Part shown: positions 53,538 through 63,170 of the stretch, piece after piece
Numbering within the stretch: the stretch's first letter is position 1
How the letters are laid out: each line of letters begins with the position of its first letter
Origin: Mycolicibacterium holsaticum DSM 44478 = JCM 12374
GTDB taxonomy: Bacteria; Actinomycetota; Actinomycetes; Mycobacteriales; Mycobacteriaceae
Length of the DNA stretch: 64,000 bases
NCBI RefSeq assembly: GCF_019645835.1
Contig: NZ_CP080998.1
Coordinates: 1,240,001 to 1,304,000 of the forward strand
Direction: 5' to 3'
Position numbers and translations under genes: made by a program
Notes under the pieces: model-generated
Database searches by the model: none
Seen by the model: the letters and a program-made list of their open reading frames with translations, nothing else
What the model was told of the DNA's origin: nothing

Positions 53538-54211
53538 AACGGCGGCGCGCGCCGCGCGGGTCCGGTGAGCAGCTGCGCGAGGAGATCCTCGACGCCACCA
53601 CCGATCTGCTGCTGGAGACCGGGCACGCCAAGGCGGTGTCGATCCGGTCGGTCGCGCAGCGGGTAGGGGTGACATCGCCGTCGATCTATCTGCACTTCGC
53701 CGACAAGGACGCGCTGCTGGATGCGGTGTGCGCGCGCTACTTCGAAAAGCTCGACGAGGAGATGCAGAGCCTGTCCGCCGGGGCTCCCTCGGCGATCGAG
53801 GTGCTGCACGCCCAGGGCATGGCCTACGTGCGGTTCGCCGTGAAAACCCCTGAGCTGTACCGGATCGCGACGATGGGTGAGGGCCGGCCCGGCAGCGACG
53901 TCGACATGATGCTGAACACGTCGGCGTTCGTGCACCTGCGCAGCTCGGTTGAGACGTTGATGGCTGACGGTGTCTTCCCGTCCGGTGATCCGACCGCGAT
54001 CGCGCTGCGGCTGTGGACGGTCACCCACGGGGTGTCTGCGATGCTGATCTCGCGGCCGTATCTGCCGTGGGGCGACGCCGAGGAGTTCACCGACCGAGTG
54101 CTGCGTGCGGTGGTGGTGGGGGAGATCGTCTCGGGCGCAGTCGATCCCAAGGTCAACCCGCAGGAAGCGATAACCATGTTGAGAGGAATCCTTGATGAGC
54201 AACACCGTTGA
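53534..54211 (+). CDS. TetR family transcriptional regulator
   Basis: 225 residues. Basic N-terminus (MKRRRAPRGSG), then helix-turn-helix KAVSIRSVAQRVGVTSPSIYLHFADKDALLDAV (about 32-65) and a TetR_C-like ligand domain. ATG overlaps the MMPL stop (ATGA), so regulator and transporter are translated together, suggesting autoregulation of the operon through the promoter at 51157. Confidence 0.9.
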   Translation: MKRRRAPRGSGEQLREEILDATTDLLLETGHAKAVSIRSVAQRVGVTSPSIYLHFADKDALLDAVCARYFEKLDEEMQSLSAGAPSAIEVLHAQGMAYVRFAVKTPELYRIATMGEGRPGSDVDMMLNTSAFVHLRSSVETLMADGVFPSGDPTAIALRLWTVTHGVSAMLISRPYLPWGDAEEFTDRVLRAVVVGEIVSGAVDPKVNPQEAITMLRGILDEQHR

Positions 54212-54824
54212 CAATCCGTTTTTCGCGCGGCTGTGGATGTTCATGTCGCGGCATGAGACGGAGGCGATTCAGCGGTTGCGCCGCGAGAACCTCGCCGGCC
54301 TGACCGGACGGGTGCTCGAGGTCGGCGCGGGTACCGGCACCAACTTCGAGTTCTATCCGGACACCGTGACCGAGGTGGTGGCCGTCGAACCCGAGCGCCG
54401 CCTGGCCGAACAGGCGCAACGCGCCGCCGCCGCCGCTGCGGTGCCGGTGACCGTCACCTCCGACACCGTCGAGCACTACGCCGTCGGCGCCGAGCCGTTC
54501 GACGCGGTGGTGTGCTCACTGGTGCTCTGCTCGGTCGATGAGCCCGAAACCGTGCTGCGCCAACTGCATTCGTTGCTGCGCCCCGGCGGTGAACTGCGCT
54601 ACCTCGAGCACATCGCCAGCACCGGTGCGCGTGCGCGGATGCAGAAGCTCGCGGACGCGACGCTGTGGCCCCGTTTGTTCGGTAACTGCCACACCCACCG
54701 GTACACCGAGCAGTCCATCGCCGGCGCCGGTTTCCAGGTGAGCGGGGCGCGCCGCGAGTGGACCCTGCCGTCCTGGGCGCCGATCCCGGTGGCCGAGTTC
54801 GCGCTGGGCCGCGCCGTCAAATAA
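54195..54824 (+). CDS. Class I SAM-dependent methyltransferase
   Basis: 209 residues. SAM-binding motif I is VLEVGAGTGTNFEFYP (about 40-55), with VVAVEPERRLAEQA following and the post-motif FDAVVCSLVLCSVDEPE. The arrangement resembles UbiE/phospholipid-type methyltransferases such as PmtA-like or thiol methyltransferases; HRYTEQSIAGAGF near the end is common in mycobacterial members. ATG at 54195, preceded by GAGAGGAA, overlaps the TetR gene by 17 bp. Last gene of the MMPL operon; a palindromic repeat begins 2 bp after its stop. Confidence 0.87.
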   Translation: MSNTVDNPFFARLWMFMSRHETEAIQRLRRENLAGLTGRVLEVGAGTGTNFEFYPDTVTEVVAVEPERRLAEQAQRAAAAAAVPVTVTSDTVEHYAVGAEPFDAVVCSLVLCSVDEPETVLRQLHSLLRPGGELRYLEHIASTGARARMQKLADATLWPRLFGNCHTHRYTEQSIAGAGFQVSGARREWTLPSWAPIPVAEFALGRAVK

Positions 54825-54825
54825 C

Positions 54826-54880
54826 GGTGATTTGTGTGCGTTGAGGCGCGGCCACCGCAACAAGACGCACACAAATCGTC
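54826..54880 (+). repeat. 55-bp palindromic repeat, copy 2
   Basis: Arms GATTTGTGTGCGT (54829-54841) and its complement (54865-54877) form a perfect 13-bp stem extended by wobble pairs. The loop contains AGGCGCGGCCACCG, close to copy 3. The last two bases overlap the stop codon of the AbiEi/DUF559 gene. It lies between two convergent genes and could terminate both. Confidence 0.88.
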
Positions 54881-55736
54881 AAGAACGCAGCGCGTGCTGT
54901 ATCTCGGCGATGACGCGCTGCGGATACGCGGTGAGGTCCAGCCAGGTGAAGCGCAGCACTTTCCAGCCGCGCAGCATGATTGTGTTCTGGCGTTGACGGT
55001 CTTCGACGAAATCCTGCGCGTCGCTGTGAAACGCCAGGCCGTCGACTTCAATGGCCACCTTCTGCTTGGGAAACGCGACGTCCACCAGGTAGCCGCTGAC
55101 CGGAAAGTTCGTCCGCCACCCCGTGATGCCCGCTTCTCGTAGAAGTTTCCCGAGTAGGCGTTCGGCTTCCGAGCGGGCGCCGTCGGACGCCGCTTGCAGC
55201 AGTCGTCTGGCAGCCGGTGACCCGTGCCTGCCCTTGTTGCGCAGGTGCGCACGCCATAGCTCGCGAAGGTCGACATGGCGCTGCAGGGCCGAATCCAGTA
55301 AGACGGCGCCCTCGCGAAAACGAACGGCCGCCTCGAGGACCGTCAGCGCCAAGGCCGTGACCCGCAACCCGTTTCGCTCGATGACATCGGCTGGCGCCAG
55401 GTCGCGTCGCCGCATTCGTACGTCTTGGCGGTGTGGGTGGTGACTGGCCCTGGGGACCGTGACCTCGATGACGGGCGGAACGTATCGGGTCACGCCATGC
55501 CACCACGCCGCGGCCCTGCCGCTGGCCACGGCCTCGGGCCCGTAACCCCACACCGCGGCACGCAGCCGCGCCGCGTCGGTGAACGGGCGGTCGTCGACGA
55601 AGAACACCCCTGGTGAGCAGCGCCGCCAACGCCCGGCGCGGACCCGGCGGGCGACCGCATGCCTGCTCAGCCCCGCCCGCTGTGCCTGGGCAAGGGTGAT
55701 GATCCCGTCTTGGCAGCGCAAATAGTCGTCGACCAC
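54879..55736 (-). CDS. AbiEi-like / DUF559 (Vsr-fold) endonuclease-domain protein
   Basis: 285 residues. The N-terminal part (about 1-60, [36 protein letters not shown]) is the AbiEi-type winged helix seen in type IV toxin-antitoxin antitoxins. The C-terminal part (about 195-285) is DUF559, a Vsr/restriction-like nuclease fold with [22 protein letters not shown], then [29 protein letters not shown]; the Asp, Glu and Gln-rich residues of the D/E-x-K-like core are visible. No partner toxin gene (AbiEii) is adjacent. The gene is bracketed by two copies of the 55-bp repeat. Many copies occur in mycobacterial genomes. Confidence 0.8.
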   Translation of the reverse strand: MVDDYLRCQDGIITLAQAQRAGLSRHAVARRVRAGRWRRCSPGVFFVDDRPFTDAARLRAAVWGYGPEAVASGRAAAWWHGVTRYVPPVIEVTVPRASHHPHRQDVRMRRRDLAPADVIERNGLRVTALALTVLEAAVRFREGAVLLDSALQRHVDLRELWRAHLRNKGRHGSPAARRLLQAASDGARSEAERLLGKLLREAGITGWRTNFPVSGYLVDVAFPKQKVAIEVDGLAFHSDAQDFVEDRQRQNTIMLRGWKVLRFTWLDLTAYPQRVIAEIQHALRS

Positions 55737-55778
55737 ATTAGGAATCGACGCGCCGGAAGGTCATCCGGTTCCATCCCT

Positions 55779-55833
55779 GGCGATTTGTGTGCGTTCAGGC
55801 GCGGTCAGCGCAACAAAACGCACACAAATCGCA
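55779..55833 (+). repeat. 55-bp palindromic repeat, copy 3
   Basis: A perfect 16-bp stem: arms at 55780-55795 and 55817-55832. The loop AGGCGCGGTCAGCG is near identical to copy 2. It ends 3 bp before the stop codon of the sirtuin gene and is in the same orientation as copy 2, so the two bracket the AbiEi/DUF559 gene as direct copies. Confidence 0.88.
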
Positions 55834-55836
55834 CGG

Positions 55837-56550
55837 TTAGCCGAGGAGGGCGGGCAGTCGCTGCAGCAGGCCGGGCAACGCCTCGACCGCGGTCTCGCGC
55901 AGCGACACCGTGGCAGCGTCCGACAGCGGGGTGCGCTCGGGGTTCACCTCGATGACGACGGTGCCCTTCGCCACCGCCATCTCGGGCAGCCCGGCGGCGG
56001 GGTAGACGATCGAGGAGGTGCCGACCACGATCACGACGTCGGCGCCGATGACCGCCTCCACCGAGCGTTGCCACGCCTCGTCGGGCAGCGACTCGCCGAA
56101 CCACACCACATTGGGCCGGATCAGCCCGCCGCACGCACACAGCGGCGGTTCGACGGCGTCCACCGGCTCGGGCATCGCAGGCAGATCGCCTTCAAAGGCC
56201 GATCGACAAGCGTCGCAATGGAATTCGAACAGGCTGCCGTGCAGATGGTAGACCTGCGTGCTGCCCGCCCGTTCGTGCAGATCGTCGACGTTCTGGGTGA
56301 CGACGTGCACGTCGGCGTAGTCCTGCCAGGCCGCGACGGCCAGGTGGCCGTTGTTCGGCTGCACCGAGCCCATCATGTAATGGCGCCACAGGTACCACGC
56401 CCACACCTTCTCCGGGTTCGCCCGCCAGCCCTCGGAACTGGAAATCTCATACGGGTCGACGTTGGCCCACAGCCCGGTCTCGGCATCCCGGAACGTGGGC
56501 ACCCCGCTCTCCGCCGAGATGCCCGCACCGCTGACGACCGTAACCTGCAC
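55837..56550 (-). CDS. cobB: NAD-dependent protein deacylase (class III sirtuin)
   Basis: 237 residues, matching M. tuberculosis Rv1151c in length and sequence. Removes acyl groups from lysine using NAD. Motifs are [27 protein letters not shown], the catalytic His in VYHLHGSLF, and a zinc site of two Cys pairs (FHCDACR and [10 protein letters not shown]). WYLWRHYM carries the Tyr-x2-Arg pattern of SIRT5-type enzymes, which favours succinyl and malonyl groups over acetyl. GTG at 56550 is set by homology. It is divergent from the GntR gene. Confidence 0.93.
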   Translation of the reverse strand: MQVTVVSGAGISAESGVPTFRDAETGLWANVDPYEISSSEGWRANPEKVWAWYLWRHYMMGSVQPNNGHLAVAAWQDYADVHVVTQNVDDLHERAGSTQVYHLHGSLFEFHCDACRSAFEGDLPAMPEPVDAVEPPLCACGGLIRPNVVWFGESLPDEAWQRSVEAVIGADVVIVVGTSSIVYPAAGLPEMAVAKGTVVIEVNPERTPLSDAATVSLRETAVEALPGLLQRLPALLG

Positions 56551-56586
56551 ACATCCAAAGTAGCCGCTTTGGGCATACTGAAGCAC

Positions 56587-56952
56587 GTGGCGGGGTTGGC
56601 GGAGTGGGTACGCATCGATCAACGTGCATCCGGCGCCCTGTTCGATCAGCTGAGAACGCAGATCATCGACGGGGTCCGCGACGGCAGGCTGCCGCCGGGC
56701 ACCCGGCTGCCGACGGTGCGGGAACTCGCCGGACAACTCGGGCTGGCCGTCAACACGGTCGCGCGTGCCTACCGTGAGCTGGAGTCGAGCGGAATACTCG
56801 AAACCCGGGGGAGGTTCGGCACTTTCGTGGCCAGGGTCGATCCCGCGGATGCGGCGATGGCCAGCGCGGCGCACAACTTCGTGTCGGCGGCCAAGGCGAT
56901 GGGCGTGGGGAAGGCCGAGGCCCTGCGCTACGTCGAGGCCGCCTTCGGCTGA
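56587..56952 (+). CDS. GntR family (YtrA-like) regulator
   Basis: 121 residues, matching M. tuberculosis Rv1152 in length and context. [71 protein letters not shown] winged helix (residues about 13-75) is followed by only a short helical tail, as in the YtrA subgroup that represses small transport operons. CATACT (56574-56579) ends 7 nt before the GTG at 56587, giving a probable leaderless mRNA. Confidence 0.92.
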   Translation: MAGLAEWVRIDQRASGALFDQLRTQIIDGVRDGRLPPGTRLPTVRELAGQLGLAVNTVARAYRELESSGILETRGRFGTFVARVDPADAAMASAAHNFVSAAKAMGVGKAEALRYVEAAFG

Positions 56953-56956
56953 CCTG

Positions 56957-57799
56957 TCAGCCGAACTCCAGCAGCACGAACACCGGCCGCACCGCGTCGA
57001 ACACCGGAAGCCGCTGGGCAGTCCACAGCAGCGTGTTGAAGACTTTGCCGCGACCGGGCGGTATGGGCACATCGTGCACGGCACGGATGCCGGGGATTTC
57101 GTGCACCAAGTTTGCCACCTGTGACGGCGTCAGGCTGAACGGCATGGGCGGCACCCGATAGCGCAGCGAGGGCCGCAGCACGCCGCGGGTGGTAGCGGCC
57201 GCGAACCAGGCCGGCGGCAGGTCGAACATCATCTGCGCGCCGGGGAACCGCTTGGCGCATTCGGCGATCAGCCCGAGCGCTTCCTCGGGTTGCAGGTACA
57301 TCAGCAGGCCCTCGGCGGTGATGAACACGCCGTGCCCGGTGTCGACCTTGTCCATCCAGGTGAAGTCCAATGCCGACTGGGCGACCATCTGCACCCGGTC
57401 GGAGGCGGGCAGCAGCTTGCGACGCAGCTCGATCATCGGTGCGAGATCGACGGTGAGCCAACGAAATTCCTGTCCGACGTCGGCGGCGTCGAGCCGATAG
57501 AAGCTGGTCTGCAGTCCCTCGGCCAACGCCACCACCGTCGCCTTGGGGTGGTCACGCAGGTAGCGGCGGGCGTGCCTGTCGAAGGCCAGCGCCCGCACCG
57601 CCATGTCCTGGCGCCGGGACGGCCCGAACTTGGCGAAGTCGAAGTCGATGGAATCGACCAGTTGCACGGCCATCGGGTCGTCGAGGATCGAGTCGGGCCG
57701 GCGCGCCTCGGTCGCGCGGACCTGCAGGGTCAGCAGTGCGGTTTCGGAGACGCCGGTCAACACGGTGCCGTCGGCCTTCGCGGTGGGTGTGGAACTCAC
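56957..57799 (-). CDS. SAM-dependent methyltransferase (TIGR00027/LCMT-like), Rv1153c position
   Basis: 280 residues of the mycobacterium-rich leucine-carboxyl-methyltransferase-like family. Signatures include [47 protein letters not shown] (SAM-binding, acidic loop), [18 protein letters not shown] and [20 protein letters not shown]. Position after the sirtuin and GntR genes matches Rv1153c (omt). Substrate unknown. GTG start at 57799. A close paralogue lies at 58332. Confidence 0.87.
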   Translation of the reverse strand: MSSTPTAKADGTVLTGVSETALLTLQVRATEARRPDSILDDPMAVQLVDSIDFDFAKFGPSRRQDMAVRALAFDRHARRYLRDHPKATVVALAEGLQTSFYRLDAADVGQEFRWLTVDLAPMIELRRKLLPASDRVQMVAQSALDFTWMDKVDTGHGVFITAEGLLMYLQPEEALGLIAECAKRFPGAQMMFDLPPAWFAAATTRGVLRPSLRYRVPPMPFSLTPSQVANLVHEIPGIRAVHDVPIPPGRGKVFNTLLWTAQRLPVFDAVRPVFVLLEFG

Positions 57800-57813
57800 C
57801 CGTCCGAATCTAC

Positions 57814-58335
57814 CTACCGCAGCACTTTCTCGACGGTGCGCAGGTTGCGGGTGGTCGTCGACGACTTGTAGCGCTTCTTGCCCATGGTCTTACCCATGAC
57901 CGAGTCCAGGGTGGCGGACTTGGCCACCTGCCAGTAGACGACGCCGTCGCCGCGCCGGATCTTCTCGTGTTTTCCGGCGTCCTCGGCCAGGCCGACCAAC
58001 TCGTCGAGCACCTGTGGGTCGGTGACGAAGGTGACGTAGGAGTGGTGGCCGTCGACCTCACGCTCGAACGGATACGCCTCCGAGATCGCCCGCACGGTGT
58101 CGAGGTCGTAGGCCAACACCCAGGCGTCGTAGCCGAATCGCTCGCGCAGCGCCTTCTCGGCTCGCCGCCGCACCGTCGCCTCCTTGGCGGGGCTGTCGAG
58201 CAGCACGTTGCCGGTCGCCAAAATTGTTCGGACATTGCTGAATCCGGCGTCCTGGAACGCCTCGGCGACGTCGGCCATCTTAAGGTTGACGCCGCCGACG
58301 TTCACCCCGCGCAGGAAGGCCGCGTAGCGTGTCAC
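57814..58335 (-). CDS. DUF1697 family protein
   Basis: 173 residues of the widespread DUF1697 family, unknown function. Typical elements are YAAFLRGVNVGGVNLKMADV at the start, FSNVRTILATGNVLLDSP, and a lysine-rich C-terminus (KTMGKKRYKSSTTTRNLRTVEKVL) that closely resembles nucleotide- or nucleic-acid-binding tails. GTG start overlaps the stop of the upstream methyltransferase gene (GTGA), implying coupling. Confidence 0.9.
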   Translation of the reverse strand: MTRYAAFLRGVNVGGVNLKMADVAEAFQDAGFSNVRTILATGNVLLDSPAKEATVRRRAEKALRERFGYDAWVLAYDLDTVRAISEAYPFEREVDGHHSYVTFVTDPQVLDELVGLAEDAGKHEKIRRGDGVVYWQVAKSATLDSVMGKTMGKKRYKSSTTTRNLRTVEKVLR

Positions 58336-59159
58336 GGCCCGAACTCCAGCAGCGTGAACGACGGCCGTCGGCGCCGGAACGCCGGCAGCCGGTCCCACAC
58401 GGGTGAGCCGGCCAGTTTCCACAGGCCCCGCGCGGGCGGCATCCGGAGATCGCGGGCGACGCGGACACCGGGAATGCGCCCGGCAAGGGCGACGGCGTCG
58501 TCGAGGCTGAGCCCGAACGGCATCGGCGGCGCCACGTAGCGGTCGGAGAGCTTCAACCCGGCCAGCGTGCGTCGACTCAGCCACGCCGGCACCGAATCGA
58601 ATACCATCTGCCCGCCGGGGAACCGCTTGGCGCAGTCCGCGATCAACCCCAGCGCCTCCTCGGGCTGCAGGTACATCAGCAGGCCCTCGGCGGTGATGAA
58701 CACGCCGTGCTCGGCGTCGACGCGGTCCATCCAGCTGCGGTCCAGCGCCGACTGGGCCAGCGCCACGATACGTTCGTCGGAGGGCAGCAGCTTCTCCCGC
58801 AGCGCGATCACCTGCGGCAAATCGATGGAATACCAGGTTGTTTCGTCGATCAGCCCGGTTCGGTCCAGTCGCCAGAAGCTGGTCTGCAGCCCCTCGGCGA
58901 GCGCCACCACCGACGCCTTGGGGTGGGTGGCGAGGTAGTCGCGCGCGGCCGCATCGAAGGCCACGGCGCGCAACGCGTGCGACGGGTTGGGCCTGCCGAA
59001 CTTGAGGTAGTCGTAGTCGATGGCGTCGAACAGCGCCACCGCCCACGGATCGCGGATCACGCCGTCGGAGCGCTTGGCCTCGTTGGCGCGGAAGTGCAGC
59101 GTCCACAGCGCGGTGGCCGAGACCCCGTCGAGAAGGTTGCCGTCGACTGAACAAGTCAT
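58332..59159 (-). CDS. SAM-dependent methyltransferase (TIGR00027/LCMT-like), paralogue
   Basis: 275 residues, clearly paralogous to the gene at 56957: shared [53 protein letters not shown] and RRRPSFTLLEFGP endings. A 44-bp stretch (58666-58709) is identical to one in the neighbour (57291-57334). Substrate unknown. ATG at 59159 is preferred; a GTG one codon earlier is possible. TACCAT on the minus strand (59173-59168) could be its -10. Confidence 0.85.
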   Translation of the reverse strand: MTCSVDGNLLDGVSATALWTLHFRANEAKRSDGVIRDPWAVALFDAIDYDYLKFGRPNPSHALRAVAFDAAARDYLATHPKASVVALAEGLQTSFWRLDRTGLIDETTWYSIDLPQVIALREKLLPSDERIVALAQSALDRSWMDRVDAEHGVFITAEGLLMYLQPEEALGLIADCAKRFPGGQMVFDSVPAWLSRRTLAGLKLSDRYVAPPMPFGLSLDDAVALAGRIPGVRVARDLRMPPARGLWKLAGSPVWDRLPAFRRRRPSFTLLEFGP

Positions 59160-59182
59160 CACCCTCGATGGTAGAGACGTAG

Positions 59183-59635
<453 letters not shown>

Positions 59636-59675
59636 GCAGGCGACGACGGTCGCGCGGCCGCGTAGGCTGCCAGTC

Positions 59676-59846
59676 ATGGCTGACTCGCCGCAGGAAGACG
59701 ACACCAAACGCAAGTTCCGCGAAGCGCTGGAACGCAAGAACGCCAAGGCGGGCGACGGCGGCAATCACAAGGACGCCGGCGCTAAGCAGCCGCGGGCGCA
59801 CGGCCCGGTCGAGCATCGGCGGGAGTTCCGTCGCAAGAGCGGCTAA
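59676..59846 (+). CDS. DUF5302 small protein
   Basis: 56 residues. The pattern KRKFREALERKNAKA, a polar middle, HGPVEHRREFRRKSG is the whole-length signature of DUF5302, a small basic actinobacterial family of unknown function. Strongly hydrophilic, no membrane segment. TAGGCT (59663-59668) ends 7 nt before the ATG, so it is likely transcribed leaderlessly from its own promoter. Confidence 0.85.
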   Translation: MADSPQEDDTKRKFREALERKNAKAGDGGNHKDAGAKQPRAHGPVEHRREFRRKSG

Positions 59847-59909
59847 GCCCCTCCGCGCGCCGGGGTGCGCCGTGCTGCGCAGGCCGGTGTCGCGCATGAA
59901 TAGAAGCGC

Positions 59910-61109
59910 TCAAGTCCGTGCGGCGCGACCCGATTCCCGCGACTCGCGCACCAGGATCGCGGCCAGGCAGATACCCGCGAGCACCGCGACCGCGACCGCA
60001 AAGCTCACCCCCGCGGCGCGCAATCCCCACGTTTGGGCGGCCAGTCCCTCGCCGATCACGGGCAGCGAGATCGCGACGTAGCCGATGACGAAATAGGTCG
60101 AGTTCACCTCGGCGCGACGTTCGGCCGGGGTTCGCTCGGCGATCGCCGCGAGGCCGCGGCTGAACGCGATGCCGTGTCCGACACCGGATACCAGCCCGGC
60201 GGCGATCAGCCCGATAAGTGACGTAAAGACAAGCGCCGCAGCCAGAATCACCATACCCGCGATGAGTATCGCGCAGCCGACCGCGACCGCTCGCTGCGGC
60301 TCCATGCCGCCGACAGCCACCTGGGTCACCGCCGACGCGAGGAAGATCGAGCTGGCGACCAGACCGGCCACGGCGTGGTTGCCGATGCCTGCGACGTCGG
60401 CGACAAAGGACGGCGCCACCGCCATGAACAGCCCGGTCACCGCGAAGCCCGCGAAGCCTGCGATCGCGGCGATGACGAACACCGCGCGCACCTCGGCGGG
60501 CACGGACAACCGTTGCACCCCGATCCGGCCGGTGCGCTCCGACGTCTCGGGCGCGAGCAGCACGGCGGCGCCCGCCAGCAGCGCGAGCACGATGTGCACC
60601 ACGAAGCTCAGCTGCAACGGCCGCGGCGCGTACTGCACCAACAGGCCGGCCACCAGCGGTCCGGCGCCCAACCCGCCGATGTTGGCGATGGTCGCGACGG
60701 CCGCGGCCCTGGTCCGCCAGCTCGGCGGGGCGGCTTCGATCACCGCCGCGGTCGCCGTTCCGGTGAACAACCCCGCCGACAGCCCCGACAACACCCGGCC
60801 GACCGAGAGCACAGCCACCGAGTCGGCCGTGAGGAACACCGCCGCGCTGGCCACCGCCGCCACCACACCGGCAAGCAGGATCGGTCGTCGCCCGATGACA
60901 TCGGACCATCGGCCGAACGCCACCAGCGCGAACAGCACACCACCGGCGTACATCGCGTAGATGACCGTGGTGGTCACCACCCCGAAATCCATCTGCTCGG
61001 CGTACAGCGCATACATCGGGGTCGGCACGGTGGTGCCGAGCATGATCGCCGCGAACGCATAGGCCAGCAGCGGGAAGGCGAACCGGGACCTGACCACGCC
61101 GGGGTGCAA
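59910..61109 (-). CDS. MFS transporter
   Basis: 399 residues with about twelve predicted helices. The MFS signature between helices 2 and 3 is GRWSDVIGRRPI, and FSRGLAAIAERTPAERRAEVNSTYFVIGY marks the second half. Resembles drug or small-molecule exporters of the DHA1 type; substrate unknown. The start is uncertain: TTG at 61109 gives the full helix 1, and a GTG at 61097 is the alternative. Convergent with the DUF5302 gene, 63 bp apart. Confidence 0.83.
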   Translation of the reverse strand: MHPGVVRSRFAFPLLAYAFAAIMLGTTVPTPMYALYAEQMDFGVVTTTVIYAMYAGGVLFALVAFGRWSDVIGRRPILLAGVVAAVASAAVFLTADSVAVLSVGRVLSGLSAGLFTGTATAAVIEAAPPSWRTRAAAVATIANIGGLGAGPLVAGLLVQYAPRPLQLSFVVHIVLALLAGAAVLLAPETSERTGRIGVQRLSVPAEVRAVFVIAAIAGFAGFAVTGLFMAVAPSFVADVAGIGNHAVAGLVASSIFLASAVTQVAVGGMEPQRAVAVGCAILIAGMVILAAALVFTSLIGLIAAGLVSGVGHGIAFSRGLAAIAERTPAERRAEVNSTYFVIGYVAISLPVIGEGLAAQTWGLRAAGVSFAVAVAVLAGICLAAILVRESRESGRAART

Positions 61110-61136
61110 CTTCGTTCGCCGGGACGCTATTCCGGC

Positions 61137-62783
61137 CTAGTGCGTCACCGCCTTCTCCGCGCCGACGCCGGTCAGCGCGCGAACCTCGAACTCGGCGTTG
61201 ATCTCCGGATCGCCGCGGTCCGGCGAGGTGAGCGTGCCGATGATGCCGAGCGCGAACGCCAGCGGAATCGACACGATGCCGGGGTTGGCCAGCGGGAACC
61301 AGGCGAAGTCCACGCTGGCGAGCATCGCCGTCTTGGCGCCTGACACCGCGGGGGAGAAGACGATCAACACGATGGTCGAGACCAACCCGCCGTACATGCT
61401 CCACAGCGCGCCGCGGGTGTTGAACCGCGGCCAGTACAGCGAGTACAGGATCGTCGGCAGGTTGGCCGCGGCGGCGATCGCGAACGCCAGCGCCACCAGG
61501 AACGCGATGTTCTGTTCGGCGGCCAGCACACCGAGGCCGATCGCCAGGATGCCCAGCACCACCACGGTGATACGCGAAACCCGGACCTGCTCACTCTCCG
61601 AGACCGCCTCCTTCCCCTCGGGCCGGCGCAGCACGTTGGCGTAGATGTCGTGCGCGAACGACGTCGCGGCCGTGATCGTCAGCCCGGCGACCACCGCCAG
61701 GATCGTGGCGAACGCGACCGCCGAGATGACGCTGAGCAGGACCACCCCGCCCAGTTCGAAGGCCAGCAGCGGCGCGGCCGAGTTCTGCGCGCCCGGGGCC
61801 GCCAGGATGACGTCGGGCCCGACCAGCGCCGCCGCGCCGTAGCCCAGGGCCAGGGTGAACAGATAGAACGCCCCGATCAACCAGATCGCCCACACCACCG
61901 AGCGGCGCGCCTCTTTCGCCGACGGCACCGTGTAGAAGCGCATCAACACGTGCGGTAGGCCGGCCGTGCCGAGCACCAGGGCCAGCGCCAGCGAGATGAA
62001 GTTGATCTGCGACGTCAGCGAGGCGCCGTACTGGGCGCCGGGGGCCAGCACGTCGCGGCTGGCGACGGCCTCGTTGCCCGACGCCGACACCGCCGACTGG
62101 GCGGCGCCCAGAATCTCGGAGAGGTTCACCCCGAACTTGGTCAGCACCATCACCGTCATCAGCGCGGCGCCCCCGATCAGCAGGACGGCCTTGATGATCT
62201 GCACCCAGGTGGTGCCCTTCATCCCGCCGATGAGCACGTAGAGGATCATCAGCACGCCGACGACGGCGATCACCACGGCCTGGCCGAAGTCGCTGGACAC
62301 GTCGAGCAGCAGCGCCACCAACCCGCCTGCGCCCGCCATCTGCGCCAGCAGATAGAACAGACAGACGGCCAGGGTGGTGATGGCCGCGGCCATCCGCACG
62401 GGCCGTTGTTTGAGCCGGAAGCTGAGCACGTCGGCCATGGTGAATTTGCCTGCGTTGCGCAGCAATTCGGCCACCAGAAGCAGTGCCACCAGCCAGGCGA
62501 CCAGGAAACCGATGGAGTAGAGGAAGCCGTCGTAGCCGTACACCGCGATAGCTCCGGCGATGCCGAGGAAGCTGGCCGCCGACAGGTAGTCGCCGGAGAT
62601 CGCGATGCCGTTCTGCGGCCCGGTGAACGCCCGGCCCGCGGTGAAGAACTCCGTGGCGGTGGCGTTGCGTTTACTCGCCCGGACCACGATGTACAGCGTC
62701 ACGGCGACGAACAGCGCGAAGATGCCGATGTTGGTGGCGGGGTTGCCGACGGCTCCGTCCTGGGCCAGCAGTTCGGCGCTCAT
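61137..62783 (-). CDS. Solute:sodium symporter (acetate/monocarboxylate, ActP/MctC type)
   Basis: 548 residues, sodium:solute symporter fold with about thirteen helices. EFFTAGRAFTGPQNGIAISGDYLSAASFLGIAGAIAVYGYDGF is the diagnostic N-terminal region; MRFYTVPSAKEARRSV and IGLGVLAAEQNIAFLVALAFAIAAAANLPTILYSLYWPRF are further family signatures. Imports acetate, pyruvate, propionate or similar acids. The preceding DUF485 gene overlaps it by 4 bp, as in ActP and corynebacterial MctC operons. Its own stop lies 27 bp from the MFS start on the same strand. Confidence 0.92.
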   Translation of the reverse strand: MSAELLAQDGAVGNPATNIGIFALFVAVTLYIVVRASKRNATATEFFTAGRAFTGPQNGIAISGDYLSAASFLGIAGAIAVYGYDGFLYSIGFLVAWLVALLLVAELLRNAGKFTMADVLSFRLKQRPVRMAAAITTLAVCLFYLLAQMAGAGGLVALLLDVSSDFGQAVVIAVVGVLMILYVLIGGMKGTTWVQIIKAVLLIGGAALMTVMVLTKFGVNLSEILGAAQSAVSASGNEAVASRDVLAPGAQYGASLTSQINFISLALALVLGTAGLPHVLMRFYTVPSAKEARRSVVWAIWLIGAFYLFTLALGYGAAALVGPDVILAAPGAQNSAAPLLAFELGGVVLLSVISAVAFATILAVVAGLTITAATSFAHDIYANVLRRPEGKEAVSESEQVRVSRITVVVLGILAIGLGVLAAEQNIAFLVALAFAIAAAANLPTILYSLYWPRFNTRGALWSMYGGLVSTIVLIVFSPAVSGAKTAMLASVDFAWFPLANPGIVSIPLAFALGIIGTLTSPDRGDPEINAEFEVRALTGVGAEKAVTH

Positions 62784-63127
62784 GCGGCGCGGCCGTCGAG
62801 TTCGGCGGCGATCGCCTCGGCCCGCGGGTCGAGCTCGCGGTTGGCGAATCGGACGTAGAGCCAGGTGATGAGGAACGTCGACACGAACTGGCCCAACCCG
62901 ATCAGCAGGCCGACGTTGATGTTGCCCCACACTTTGATCGCCATGAAGTCATGGGCGAACGCACCCAGCAGCACGTAGGCCGAATACCAGGTGAGAAACA
63001 GTGCGCTCATCGGGAAGACGAAGCGGCGCAGCCTACTTCGTAAGTCCTGAAACTCGGGGCTGGCCTGGACAGCCAGGTATTCCTGACCGCTGACCGGTGC
63101 TACTCGCGAACGATGAGTCTCGGACAA
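62780..63127 (-). CDS. DUF485 membrane protein, symporter partner
   Basis: 115 residues with two membrane helices (about 38-60, FPMSALFLTWYSAYVLLGAF, and about 70-95, NINVGLLIGLGQFVSTFLITWLY). DUF485 proteins precede ActP-type symporters in many bacteria. The start is TTG at 63127: CAGGAG (AGGAG at 63133-63137) is 5 nt upstream of it. The frame is open further upstream but without a ribosome site. Confidence 0.9.
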   Translation of the reverse strand: MSETHRSRVAPVSGQEYLAVQASPEFQDLRSRLRRFVFPMSALFLTWYSAYVLLGAFAHDFMAIKVWGNINVGLLIGLGQFVSTFLITWLYVRFANRELDPRAEAIAAELDGRAA

Positions 63128-63170
63128 GGCGGCTCCTGACCTCGATGGGCAAAAATGTGCGTGCGCCAGC

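Noticed and set aside
54879..55736. A complete type IV toxin-antitoxin pair
   Set aside because: Only the AbiEi-like N-terminus is present; no AbiEii nucleotidyltransferase gene lies on either side.
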